Of a DNA stretch of 64,000 nt, positions 39,020-47,352 are shown in pieces. The translations under genes and the position numbers were made by a program. Origin of the DNA: Flavobacteriales bacterium (lineage in GTDB: Bacteria > Bacteroidota > Bacteroidia > Flavobacteriales_F > PHOS-HE28); contig JADJWA010000001.1 in the NCBI GenBank assembly GCA_016716605.1, positions 2,401,001 to 2,465,000 on the forward strand, in the 5' to 3' direction. Numbering within the stretch: position 1 is the first letter of the stretch; every line of letters begins with the position of its first letter. The notes under the pieces are model-generated. The model was not told the origin of the DNA. It made no database searches and saw only the letters and a program-made list of their open reading frames with translations.

Positions 39020-39631
39020 ATGCATGATCACCGTGGAGCGGATCCGTCACGTTCATCACGTTGGGCTTGGGCCATGGCGGCCTTCACCCTCGTGGGCATG
39101 GGCGGCGGCGGCTGGTTGCTGATCGCGCAGGTACAGGGTCGTGATGCGTTCGCGATCCTGCTCGGGCCTTGGCAATGGGGCTTGCAGGCGGTCGTTGGCA
39201 CCGGTGCGGGGCTCGTCATCGCATGGATCGGGTGGTGGATCATCGCGCGGCCTGACATGATTGAAGTGCGCATTCGCTACGCAGGTCTGGTGCGCGAGCT
39301 CATGCCCGATCGGTCGCTGCAGCTAGCGGTTTCGCTTTGTGCAGGCATCGGGGAGGAACTTCTCTTCCGCGGTGCCGTGCAATACTGGCTCGGCATCCCG
39401 CTCACCGCCGTGCTCTTCGTGGCACTGCACGGTTACTTGCCGCTGCGCAACGGTCCGCTATTCCGTTACGGGCTCTTCCTGACCATCGCCATGCTCGGCA
39501 TCGGCTGGGCTGCCGATCACTGCGGATTGCTGCTGGCGATGACCGCGCACGCGGTGATCGATGCGGTGCTGATCAGGAGGCTCGCGGCGGAGTCCGTCGA
39601 TTTCAAGAACGGCGCTCCACGAAATCCTTGA
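39020..39631 (+). CDS. CPBP family intramembrane glutamic endopeptidase
   Basis: A 203-residue membrane protein with about five to six helices. The CPBP (CAAX protease/bacteriocin-processing) motif GEELLFRG lies at about 112-119, followed by VALHGYLP (about 135-142) and MTAHAVIDAV (about 178-187), the order EExxxR - H - HxxxD/N of this family; the final position is Asp where Asn is common. Such proteases cleave membrane proteins; in bacteria some give bacteriocin self-immunity, but the substrate here is unknown. The start at 39020 sits just after the terminator; an earlier in-frame start would lie inside its stem. Confidence 0.82.
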   Translation: MHDHRGADPSRSSRWAWAMAAFTLVGMGGGGWLLIAQVQGRDAFAILLGPWQWGLQAVVGTGAGLVIAWIGWWIIARPDMIEVRIRYAGLVRELMPDRSLQLAVSLCAGIGEELLFRGAVQYWLGIPLTAVLFVALHGYLPLRNGPLFRYGLFLTIAMLGIGWAADHCGLLLAMTAHAVIDAVLIRRLAAESVDFKNGAPRNP

Positions 39632-39657
39632 CGAGGCCCCGCCTCAGCCCACCGCGC

Positions 39658-39665
39658 TACCTTCG
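39658..39665 (+). promoter_or_regulatory. -7 box TACCTTCG of the CotH-like/metallophosphoesterase operon
   Basis: TACCTTCG, 19 bases before the ATG at 39685. Confidence 0.45.
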
Positions 39666-39684
39666 CCGCCCTTCCGATCAGGGC

Positions 39685-42144
39685 ATGCCGAAGCCGACCA
39701 GACCAACCGCAAAAGCCCCGCGCAAACGCCGCTGGCCATGGGTCCTGGGCAGCATGGCCGCGGTGCTCCTGGTAGGCGGCTTTGGTGCCGACCGGCTGCT
39801 GAAGAGCAAGCGGCATCCGGGCCTGGCGGTCTTTGTGAAGCAACTGGCGCGCAACTACCCCAAGGCATTCGCGCATGAGCCTGAGACCATCGCCATCACC
39901 ATCAAGGCTCACGACCTGGAGGAGATTGAGCGTGTGGTGGAGGAGGCCCGCGCGCGAGGCGTGATCCTGCCCGAGGGCAACAGTTATGTGCCCGCCGAGG
40001 TCGATGGTGGTGCAGGCGCCTTCAAGGCCAAGGTGCGGATCAAGGGCAAGCTCACCGATCACGTGGAGGGCAAGAAGTGGAGCCTGCGCGTGATCGCCAA
40101 GAAGGATGGCGGCTTCAAGGGCATGCAGCGCTTCAGTTTGCAGCATCCCGGCACGCGCAACTACCTCTGCGATTGGCTCTACCACCGGCTCATGCAGGCG
40201 GAAGGCGTGGCTGCGCTCCAGTACGGCTTCGTGCGCGTTCGCCTCAACGACGATGACCTCGGCATCTACGCATACGAGGAGCACTTCGGCCCTGAACTGC
40301 TCGCGCGCAACGGTCGTGCGCCCGGCCCGCTCTTCCGCTTCGATCCCGCGCTGTTCTGGGAGCACCGCCTCAACGAGATGAACAAGCTGCGCTTCGATGA
40401 GCCTTTCGCAGCGTACCAAGCCGCATCGCTCGATGCATTCGGCAGCAGCGAGCTGGAGAAGGACAAGGAGGCGCGCGCGCAATTCGAGGAAGCCGTGGCC
40501 TTGGTCGATGGCTTCCGCCGCGGACGGCTCAGCGCCTCCCAGGTCTTCGATGCGGATCGCATCGCGCGCCATCATGCCATCCTCGACCTCGTGGGCGGCC
40601 ACCATAGCATGGACTTCAGCGACGTGAAGTTCTACTACGATCCGCTCGCCAAGCGCGTGGAGCCCGTGAGCTACGAGAGCTTCAGCGCGCACGGCATCCG
40701 CTCCTTGGCGGGCAGCAACAAGTACATCGGGCGCCAGGAGCCGGGCATGGACCTGCACACCCAATGGTTCAACGACGAAGCGCTCTTCCGCGCTTATGTG
40801 CAGCATCTGGAGCGCGTGAGCCGCGCGGCCTGGCTCGATAGCGCCTTTGCCGCGTTGGGTCCCGCGCTCGACAGCGCCAGCGCCACGCTCTACCGCGAGT
40901 TCCCATACAAGGAACTCGATCGCAGCGTCTATTACAGCAACCAGAAGATCATCCGCAAGCTGCTCGATCCGCCCAAGCCGCTGCACGCCTACCTGCGTGA
41001 CAATGGCCCGGACACCGTGTGCGTGACCGTGGTGCCCATTGAAGGATTGCCCATCGAGGTGCATGCGCTGCTGCTGCCCGACGGCGCGCGTGCTACCGTG
41101 ATCGGCAGGTCCATCGTGCCGGTGCGCAAGCCGGGCCGTGTGGGCGAGCCGATGGAACTGCGCTTCGCCGTGCAGCAGAAGGTGGAGCGCGGCGACCTGA
41201 AGCTCGAGTGCTCCGTGCTCGGCGCTTCGGTGAAACGGAACGTGGAGGTCTTCCCCTATGCCTTATTCGACGGCGAGGCGATCGCACGCATGTCCAGCGC
41301 TGATCCGCTCGCATTGCCCTTCCTGGCCTTCGATGACACGGCGCGTGTGATCACGATCAAGCCCGGGGATTGGTCCATCGCTGCGGATGTTGAATTGCCG
41401 GCCGGTTACACGGTGCGGGCCACGGCACCGCTGAATCTGCGCATCGCCAAGGGCGTGAGGCTGCGGTCGCGGTCGCCGTTGGAATGGAAAGGCCTGAACG
41501 AAGCGGCTATCCAAATCGTGAACGACGGCGAGCTGCAGCTGCTGGAGTGCCGGAAGGAATCAGTGCTGGAAGGCGTTATGGTGCAAGGAGCGGGCACCAT
41601 GCTTGTTCAGGAGTCGCCGTTGCGCATGTCGCATTGCGCGTTCGCCACCACCAGCGCAAGTGACCATTTCACAGTCGTACGCAGCACGGTGAAGATGAAG
41701 GAGGTCGTATTCGCCGGCGGCGATGACGGTCTCACAGCGATCGCCTCGGTCGTGCAAGCGGATGAATGCGAGGTGCGCGGCGCGAAGGACGATGCCCTGG
41801 TCATGCGCGGGGGAAGCGTTGCTTGGAAGAATGGCGTGCTGCTTGGCGGCAAGGGCGCAGCGCTGAAGCTCAGCGTGCAGGGCGAAGCAGTGATCGAAGG
41901 AGGGCGCATCGGGTCCGATGGCGATGGAATTGAGGTGCGCGATGGTTCGGAACTGGAAGTCGTGAAGTGCGCGATCGAGGCGAAGGGCGACGGCATCGTG
42001 GTGAAGGACCAGGAGCGCATCAGCGGCCCGGGCCGGGTTGGGTTGAAGGCCACCTCGATCACCGCAGGAGGGAAGGAGATCGTTCCCGGCGAGGGCAATG
42101 AGGTGACGCTCGATGGGAAGTCCTTAAGCGGTGTGGCGCCATGA
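39685..42144 (+). CDS. membrane-anchored CotH-like protein with C-terminal beta-helix
   Basis: An 819-residue protein with a basic N-terminus and one signal anchor (about 17-37), so it faces the periplasm. CotH-like domain (about 65-400): KVRIKGKLTDHVEGKKWSLR (116-135, quoted in part), MQRFSLQHPGTRNYLCDWL, FVRVRLNDDDLGIYAYEEHF (182-201, quoted in part), LVGGHHSMDFSDVKFYYDP (302-320) and EPVSYESF (326-333). Where relatives have EPIGFDG-like residues, with a metal-binding Asp, this protein has EPVSYES, so Asp is replaced by Glu. The C-terminal 300 residues (about 510-815) look like a right-handed beta-helix (ITIKPGDWSIAADVEL, SHCAF, VKMKEVVFAGGDDG). No T9SS domain. Its stop overlaps the next gene (ATGA). 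Confidence 0.75.
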   Translation: MPKPTRPTAKAPRKRRWPWVLGSMAAVLLVGGFGADRLLKSKRHPGLAVFVKQLARNYPKAFAHEPETIAITIKAHDLEEIERVVEEARARGVILPEGNSYVPAEVDGGAGAFKAKVRIKGKLTDHVEGKKWSLRVIAKKDGGFKGMQRFSLQHPGTRNYLCDWLYHRLMQAEGVAALQYGFVRVRLNDDDLGIYAYEEHFGPELLARNGRAPGPLFRFDPALFWEHRLNEMNKLRFDEPFAAYQAASLDAFGSSELEKDKEARAQFEEAVALVDGFRRGRLSASQVFDADRIARHHAILDLVGGHHSMDFSDVKFYYDPLAKRVEPVSYESFSAHGIRSLAGSNKYIGRQEPGMDLHTQWFNDEALFRAYVQHLERVSRAAWLDSAFAALGPALDSASATLYREFPYKELDRSVYYSNQKIIRKLLDPPKPLHAYLRDNGPDTVCVTVVPIEGLPIEVHALLLPDGARATVIGRSIVPVRKPGRVGEPMELRFAVQQKVERGDLKLECSVLGASVKRNVEVFPYALFDGEAIARMSSADPLALPFLAFDDTARVITIKPGDWSIAADVELPAGYTVRATAPLNLRIAKGVRLRSRSPLEWKGLNEAAIQIVNDGELQLLECRKESVLEGVMVQGAGTMLVQESPLRMSHCAFATTSASDHFTVVRSTVKMKEVVFAGGDDGLTAIASVVQADECEVRGAKDDALVMRGGSVAWKNGVLLGGKGAALKLSVQGEAVIEGGRIGSDGDGIEVRDGSELEVVKCAIEAKGDGIVVKDQERISGPGRVGLKATSITAGGKEIVPGEGNEVTLDGKSLSGVAP

Positions 42145-43259
42145 GCGGTTCCACCAAGTCTCGCGCCCAGAGCCGCAGCCAAGCGCTGAGCATCGTCCGC
42201 ATCCTCTTCTTCGCTTCTTCTCTTTATCCCAGCGCCACCCTTCTCGCGCAACGCTCGCCTTTCAATGGCCTTGAGGTGCTGCCTGCCGATAGCACGGGCC
42301 AGTACCGCATCCTCATCGGTGGGCACTTCCACGGTGAGAGCAGCAATCGCAGCGGATATCCGGCCTCTACGCTGCTCGCCAACCTCGATACCATCAATGC
42401 TCTCGGCGCGCAGCTCTTCCTCAGCACCGGCGATCTTTATATGGATGCGAGGAAGGACAGCGCGCGGTACGCGCGCGCGTTATTCAGCAAGTTGAAGGTG
42501 CCCTTCTTCAACGCGCCCGGGAACCATGATCGGAGCGGTTCGACTTCGGAAATGGCTGATGAGGCATCCTTGGATCTGGCGTATCATACTATCGAACCAG
42601 ACTCGGCCACCGGGGAATTACTTCTCATCAATCATGTTCTTGCTCGGATCCTTGTATTTGACACGGAATTGAATGATGGAAGTCTTTCATCCTATGATCT
42701 AGGTCGGTTGTCGAAGCTTGCAATGAGCGAATCGACGTTGCCTGTCTTCATCATCTCCCACCGCCCGATCTGGGCCGAAGATGACCTGCAATACTCCGAC
42801 CTCTTCAAGGACAACACGCGCTCGCTCACGGGCACCAACTTCCGGAAGGAGGTGTTTCCGATTCTGCAGCGGATCGCCGAGCACGCGCAGGTCTATTGGA
42901 TCAGCGGAAGCCTGGGCGGGCAGGCGCCCAGCAGCATCTTCTTCCAGCAGCACGCGCCCAACATCACCTACATCCAATGCGCCATCCGCGATGAGCCGCG
43001 CGATGCACTGCTGATCGCCGATGTGCATCCCGATACCGTGAAATGGAGCGCGATCTCGCTCACAGGGCAGGAGCTGCAAGCGCCGGGGACCTACGATGCG
43101 GCCTGGTGGCGCGCGCAGTCGGGCAGGGGAGAGGGCTTCAATTGGCGCTTGCTTCCGTACCTGATCAAGCGCACCCTCACGCGCTCTGAGTTCTGGTGGG
43201 GGGCAGCCTTTGCGATCGTCCTCGTCTCCTTGGCGCGGCGGCTCTATCACCGGTGGTGA
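42141..43259 (+). CDS. atypical metallophosphoesterase-like membrane protein
   Basis: A 372-residue protein, coupled to the CotH-like gene by an ATGA overlap. Signal anchor about 18-37 and a C-terminal helix (about 350-365). Calcineurin-type motifs: ILIGGHFHGES (57-67) where GDxHG is expected, so the first Asp is His; STGDLYMDA (95-103), intact; APGNHDRSG (125-133), intact; IISHRPIW (204-211), intact; the final GHxH block is replaced by SGSLGG (255-260). Metal binding is therefore possible but altered. A segment of the gene (about 42540-42730, residues 134-197) is much lower in G+C than the rest. It probably acts in the periplasm; the substrate is unknown. Confidence 0.72.
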   Translation: MSGSTKSRAQSRSQALSIVRILFFASSLYPSATLLAQRSPFNGLEVLPADSTGQYRILIGGHFHGESSNRSGYPASTLLANLDTINALGAQLFLSTGDLYMDARKDSARYARALFSKLKVPFFNAPGNHDRSGSTSEMADEASLDLAYHTIEPDSATGELLLINHVLARILVFDTELNDGSLSSYDLGRLSKLAMSESTLPVFIISHRPIWAEDDLQYSDLFKDNTRSLTGTNFRKEVFPILQRIAEHAQVYWISGSLGGQAPSSIFFQQHAPNITYIQCAIRDEPRDALLIADVHPDTVKWSAISLTGQELQAPGTYDAAWWRAQSGRGEGFNWRLLPYLIKRTLTRSEFWWGAAFAIVLVSLARRLYHRW

Positions 43260-43297
43260 ACTGCTTCCGCAGCCCCCTCCGCTCAACTGCCGCCAAC

Positions 43298-43305
43298 TAC
43301 CTTCA
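43298..43305 (+). promoter_or_regulatory. -7 box TACCTTCA of the epimerase gene
   Basis: TACCTTCA, 15 bases before the ATG at 43321; last two positions differ from TAnnTTTG. Confidence 0.35.
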
Positions 43306-43320
43306 CCGCCTCGCAGAATC

Positions 43321-44256
43321 ATGTCACGCATCCTTGTCACCGGCGGCGCCGGCTTCATTGCCAGCGACCTCGCCCTCAAGCTCGCCAGCGATCCCGCCAA
43401 CCAGGTCACGGTGGTGGACAATCTCCTCACCGGCGACCGGCGCAAGCTGCCTGTGCAATTGCCGGCCAACCTGCGGTTCATCAAGTGCGATGTGAACCGG
43501 TTCGAGGACATCAGCGCGGTGTTCTACGCCCATGGCTTCGACTACGTGTTCCACTACGCCGCCGTGGTGGGGGTGAAGCGCACCACGGACAATCCGGTGA
43601 TGGTGCTGCGCGACATCGACGGCATCCGCAACATCCTCGACCTCTCGAAGAACACCGGCGTGAAGCGCGTGCTCTACAGCAGCAGCAGCGAGGTGTACGG
43701 CGAGCCGGTGGAGATCCCGCAGAACGAGCGCACCACGCCGCTCAACAGCAAATTGCCCTACGCCATCGTGAAGAACATCGGCGAGGCCTTCCTGCGCAGC
43801 TACCAGAAGGAATTCGGGCTCGAGTACACGGTGTTCCGCTTCTTCAACACCTACGGCCCCAAACAGAGCCGCGATTTCGTGGTGAGCAAGTTCATCCGCG
43901 CCGCGCTGGCCAATGACGACATCACGTTGTATGGTGATGGCATGCAGACGCGCACCTTCTGCTACATCGATGACAACACCGATGCCTGCCTCGCGGCATT
44001 CCATGGCAACCAGGTGCTCAACGATGTGGTCAACATCGGGAGCGATGCTGAATTGCCCATCAAGGACCTTGCGCGCATGATCATCGACATCACCGGCAGT
44101 TCCTCGCGCATCGTTCACTTGCCGCCGCTGGAAGAGGGCGACATGACGCGACGCATGCCCGACATCACCCGCATGCGGGCGCTCTTGGGCCGCGAGCCGC
44201 TTCCATTGCGCGAAGGGCTGGAGCGCATCATCGCACTCGCCACCGTGTCCAACTGA
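43321..44256 (+). CDS. NAD-dependent nucleotide-sugar epimerase/dehydratase
   Basis: A 311-residue extended short-chain dehydrogenase. The Rossmann loop reads TGGAGFIAS (7-15), so the third glycine of GxxGxxG is Ala. The catalytic triad is Ser (121-123 of YSSSSEVYG), Y147 and K151 (YAIVK). The blocks FHYAAVVGVKRTTDNP, RFFNTYGPKQSRDFVVS (quoted in part) and FCYIDDNTDACLAAF are typical of UDP-glucose 4-epimerase / UDP-glucuronate decarboxylase relatives. It would make a sugar nucleotide for envelope polysaccharide. The asparagine synthetase gene follows after 28 bases, a pairing often seen in polysaccharide clusters, but no glycosyltransferases are in view. Confidence 0.88.
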   Translation: MSRILVTGGAGFIASDLALKLASDPANQVTVVDNLLTGDRRKLPVQLPANLRFIKCDVNRFEDISAVFYAHGFDYVFHYAAVVGVKRTTDNPVMVLRDIDGIRNILDLSKNTGVKRVLYSSSSEVYGEPVEIPQNERTTPLNSKLPYAIVKNIGEAFLRSYQKEFGLEYTVFRFFNTYGPKQSRDFVVSKFIRAALANDDITLYGDGMQTRTFCYIDDNTDACLAAFHGNQVLNDVVNIGSDAELPIKDLARMIIDITGSSSRIVHLPPLEEGDMTRRMPDITRMRALLGREPLPLREGLERIIALATVSN

Positions 44257-44284
44257 TCCATCGGCGCCTACGCTCCGACTGAAC

Positions 44285-46156
44285 ATGTGCGGCATCGCGG
44301 GCATCCACGGGCTTGAAGGCATTACCGACCCGGAGGCCCTGGCCCATCGCATGACCGGCGCCATGGCCCACCGCGGCCCTGATGCCACCGGCGTGCTGAG
44401 GCGGGGCAACAGCGTGATCGGCCACAGGCGCCTCAGCATCATCGACCTCTCGGCCGGCAGCAACCAGCCCTTCGTGAGCACCGATGGCCGCTACGCCCTC
44501 GCCTTCAACGGCGAGATCTACAATTACCGAGAGCTGAGGAAGCAGCTCGATTGGGACTGGCGCACAGGCTCCGACACCGAGGTGCTGCTGGCAGCCTTCG
44601 CGCACTGGGGCTCCGATTGCCTTCACCGGCTGCATGGCATGTTCGCCTTCGCGGTGCACGATGCCGCGGGCGACGAGCTCTTCATCGCCCGCGACCGCAT
44701 GGGCATCAAGCCGCTCTATTGGTACCGCGACGATCGCCATGTGCTCTTTGCGAGCGAGCTGCGTGCCCTGCTGGCCACCGGAATGGTGCCGCGCCGCCTC
44801 GACTCCGATGCGCTCGTTGATCACCTCCGCTACCAGACCGTTCACGCGCCCGCAACCATGGTGCAGGGGGTCCGCATGCTGGAGGCCGGTCATTGGTTGC
44901 GGATCAACGACCAAGAGGTGCGCTCCGGGCGATGGTATGACCTGGTCACCGCAGTGGACCGTTCCGCGGAGCGCTTGCCGATCGAGCAGGTGCGGAAAGA
45001 GGTGCGTGATCGGCTCTCTCGTGCAGTGGAGAAACGGCTCGTGAGCGATGTGCCCTTCGGCGCATTCCTCAGCGGCGGCATCGACAGCAGTGCGGTGGTA
45101 GGGCTCATGGCGCAGGCCAGCGCGCAGCCGGTCCACACCTTCTCGGTGGTCTTCGATGAAGAGGCCTTCAGCGAGGAGAAGTACGCGCGGATCGTCGCGA
45201 TGAAGTTCCGCACCGAGCATACCGCGATCCGCGTGCAGCCGGCGGACATGCTTCGTCTGCTGCCCGATGCCCTCGCCGCCATGGACCATCCCAGCGCCGA
45301 CGGCTCCAACACCTATTTGGTCTCGAAGGTGACCAAGGAGGCCGGCATCACCATGGCCCTGAGCGGACTGGGCGGCGATGAGGTCTTCGCCGGCTATCCG
45401 GTATTCACGCGCACGATCGCCTTGTGGAAGAAACGATGGGTGACGCAGTTCCCACGAGGGCTCAGGTCATTGGCCGCAACGGCCATTGCGCTTGCCCGCC
45501 CGGGCATCACCAGTGAGAAGCTCGGTGCGCTGCTTGGACTGGCTTCTTTCAGCGTCGATGACACCTTCCCGGTCTCCCGGCTCACCCGCACCGATTCCGA
45601 GCTGCGGCAACTGCTGAGGCGCGATGCCATGCCGGCCAATCGTGTGGCGAAGATGATGCACGCCCTGATCCGCGACGATGGCGGTCATGCATTGCCCTTG
45701 CTGAGCCAGGTGTCCTTGGGCGAACTGTCGACCTACCTGCAAAGCGTGCTCTTGCGCGATACGGACCAGATGAGCATGGCGCATGCGCTCGAGGTGCGCG
45801 TGCCCTTCCTTGATCATGAATTGGTGGAGTTCGTGCTCGGCGTGAGCGATGCGCAGAAGTACCCGCACACTCCGAAGCAGCTCTTGGTCGATTCGCTCGG
45901 CGACCTGTTGCCAGCGGAGATCGTGAACCGCCCCAAGATGGGCTTCACGCTTCCGTGGGAGCTCTGGATGCGCAACGAGCTTCGTGCATTCTGCGAAGCG
46001 CGGATCGCCTACCTCGAGCGCAGGCCCGAGTTCCGGAAAGGAGCCGTGGCGGGCCTATGGCGGCGTTTCCTGGCCGGTGACCAGCGCGTGAATTGGTCGC
46101 GGCTCTGGTCGCTGGTGGTCCTGGGCGATTGGCTCGAGCGGCACGGCATCGAATAG
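44285..46156 (+). CDS. asnB: asparagine synthase (glutamine-hydrolysing)
   Basis: A 623-residue two-domain enzyme. N-terminal glutaminase: Cys2 (MCGIAG), GPDATG, HRRLSIIDLS and NGEIYNYRELR. C-terminal ATP-pyrophosphatase synthetase domain: PP-loop FLSGGIDSSAVVG (261-273), DHPSADGSNTYLVSK, ALSGLGGDEVFAGY and DQMSMAHALEVRVPFLD (quoted in part). All catalytic residues are in place, so it should convert Asp + Gln + ATP to Asn; paralogues of this length are also found in polysaccharide clusters, where they amidate uronic acids. The start is fixed by Cys2. A bidirectional terminator follows 15 bases after the stop. A possible role in supplying nitrogen for cyanophycin is not supported directly. Confidence 0.92.
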   Translation: MCGIAGIHGLEGITDPEALAHRMTGAMAHRGPDATGVLRRGNSVIGHRRLSIIDLSAGSNQPFVSTDGRYALAFNGEIYNYRELRKQLDWDWRTGSDTEVLLAAFAHWGSDCLHRLHGMFAFAVHDAAGDELFIARDRMGIKPLYWYRDDRHVLFASELRALLATGMVPRRLDSDALVDHLRYQTVHAPATMVQGVRMLEAGHWLRINDQEVRSGRWYDLVTAVDRSAERLPIEQVRKEVRDRLSRAVEKRLVSDVPFGAFLSGGIDSSAVVGLMAQASAQPVHTFSVVFDEEAFSEEKYARIVAMKFRTEHTAIRVQPADMLRLLPDALAAMDHPSADGSNTYLVSKVTKEAGITMALSGLGGDEVFAGYPVFTRTIALWKKRWVTQFPRGLRSLAATAIALARPGITSEKLGALLGLASFSVDDTFPVSRLTRTDSELRQLLRRDAMPANRVAKMMHALIRDDGGHALPLLSQVSLGELSTYLQSVLLRDTDQMSMAHALEVRVPFLDHELVEFVLGVSDAQKYPHTPKQLLVDSLGDLLPAEIVNRPKMGFTLPWELWMRNELRAFCEARIAYLERRPEFRKGAVAGLWRRFLAGDQRVNWSRLWSLVVLGDWLERHGIE

Positions 46157-46171
46157 GCGTGTCATTCCATG

Positions 46172-46200
46172 CGAAGGCCGGGCTTTTGGCCCGGCCTTCG
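46172..46200. terminator. bidirectional terminator between asnB and porG-like genes
   Basis: Perfect 12-bp stem CGAAGGCCGGGC / GCCCGGCCTTCG with loop TTTTG. The convergent genes asnB and DUF6089 end on either side. Confidence 0.82.
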
Positions 46201-46234
46201 TATTCCGACGGGCAAGGCCCGCGGCTAAGCGCAA

Positions 46235-47200
46235 TCAGAATTTCGCCCTCGACTTGCGGCCCACGCGCTTCCCGCCACGGATCCAGCTGTAGCGCTGGCG
46301 GTAGAAGTTGGATTGACCGCGCAGCACATAGCTGTACGTGAAGGTCATGGTCAGGTAGCTGTCGTTGTGCGTGGGATCGCCGCGGATGTTCTCGGGCTGG
46401 CCATTGGCTTGCAACGAGCCCCATCCATAGTTATTCGGGTCCGGCAGGGTGGGGTCAAGCGCGTAAGCGTAAGAGCTTTGGTCAGCCAGTTGAGCCGCAT
46501 CGCCGGTAGCACCTCCCGGAAGCAAATCCGGATTCTTGTAGGTGGTGCTCACATCGTCGATGTAATCGGTGAAGGTGGTGCGCCAGCCGATATCGAAGCC
46601 GTAGCGGTGCCGGCGCTTCTTGGTGAAGTGCAAGCCGATCCCGGCCGGGATGCTAACGCCGATGCGCGAGTAGTCAACGAGCTCGGTGGTGAGGGGCTGC
46701 AGGTTGTAATAGGCACCCTCGCGGTTGATTTGCCCTTTCGGGTTGTGGTAGTACACGCCGACGCCCACGTATCCGAACAACCGGAAGTCAGTCTTGTAAC
46801 GGCCCCGGCCTCCGACATCATTATCCTGGAAGATGGTGAACTCCGGGCGTAGGTACCATTCAATCAGGTCGTTGCGGAAGTTCAGGTTGCGGCCACGACG
46901 CGGGCGATAGCTCTCGGTGAGGGCATCCGCGCCCTGCAGGCGCATATACATCAAGCCGGTGCTGATGGAGAATGACCGGTTCAGCTTTCGCCGGGCGAAG
47001 CCTCCGATGGCCCAGCGCGTCTGGCTTAGCTTCATGTCCCAGATGAAATCGCGACGGGGCTGGTCCTTGCCGCCCATCTCGCCCAAGTAGTTAGCTCCGC
47101 CGATGTGGAAACCGATGTCCCAGGCATATTGGGCCCTTGACGTTGACAGGGCTGCCAGAGCGAGGAAGAGGAGCGGAAGTCGTAGCGTAGCAAGGCGCAT
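46235..47200 (-). CDS. porG: DUF6089 outer-membrane protein, T9SS PorG-like
   Basis: A 321-residue protein with a signal peptide (1-24, MRLATLRLPLLFLALAAL) and outer-membrane barrel strands. The start of the mature protein, YAWDIGFHIGGANYLGEMGG (quoted in part: IGFHIGGANYLGEMGG), is the hallmark of the DUF6089/PorG family, as is AIGGFARRKLNRSFSISTG (quoted in part) and GYVGVGVYYHNPKGQ. PorG forms part of the T9SS outer-membrane complex with PorK/N. The C-terminal part (about 230-300) holds the loop QPENIRGDPTHNDSYLTMTF that is usual in the family. The start at 47200 is preferred to 47302 because it gives a clean signal peptide. Promoter TAAGTTTG at 47234-47241. Confidence 0.82.
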   Translation of the reverse strand: MRLATLRLPLLFLALAALSTSRAQYAWDIGFHIGGANYLGEMGGKDQPRRDFIWDMKLSQTRWAIGGFARRKLNRSFSISTGLMYMRLQGADALTESYRPRRGRNLNFRNDLIEWYLRPEFTIFQDNDVGGRGRYKTDFRLFGYVGVGVYYHNPKGQINREGAYYNLQPLTTELVDYSRIGVSIPAGIGLHFTKKRRHRYGFDIGWRTTFTDYIDDVSTTYKNPDLLPGGATGDAAQLADQSSYAYALDPTLPDPNNYGWGSLQANGQPENIRGDPTHNDSYLTMTFTYSYVLRGQSNFYRQRYSWIRGGKRVGRKSRAKF

Positions 47201-47233
47201 GCGCAAGGCGTTGGGAGCGTGATGGATGACGCG

Positions 47234-47241
47234 CAAACTTA
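47234..47241 (-). promoter_or_regulatory. perfect -7 box TAAGTTTG of the porG-like gene
   Basis: Minus-strand TAAGTTTG matches TAnnTTTG exactly, 33 bases before the ATG at 47200. Confidence 0.6.
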
Positions 47242-47323
47242 GGAAAGAACCGGCAACATGAACGATCTTCATCGGCAAGGCTTTTTCAACAGTCATTTCC
47301 ATGTCTGCCCATTCGGGTGAGCC

Positions 47324-47331
47324 TAGATTTG
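47324..47331 (+). promoter_or_regulatory. perfect -7 box TAGATTTG of the nitronate monooxygenase-like gene
   Basis: TAGATTTG is an exact TAnnTTTG match, 21 bases before the ATG at 47353. Confidence 0.6.
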
Positions 47332-47352
47332 CCGGCCTTTCGCAAAAGCACG

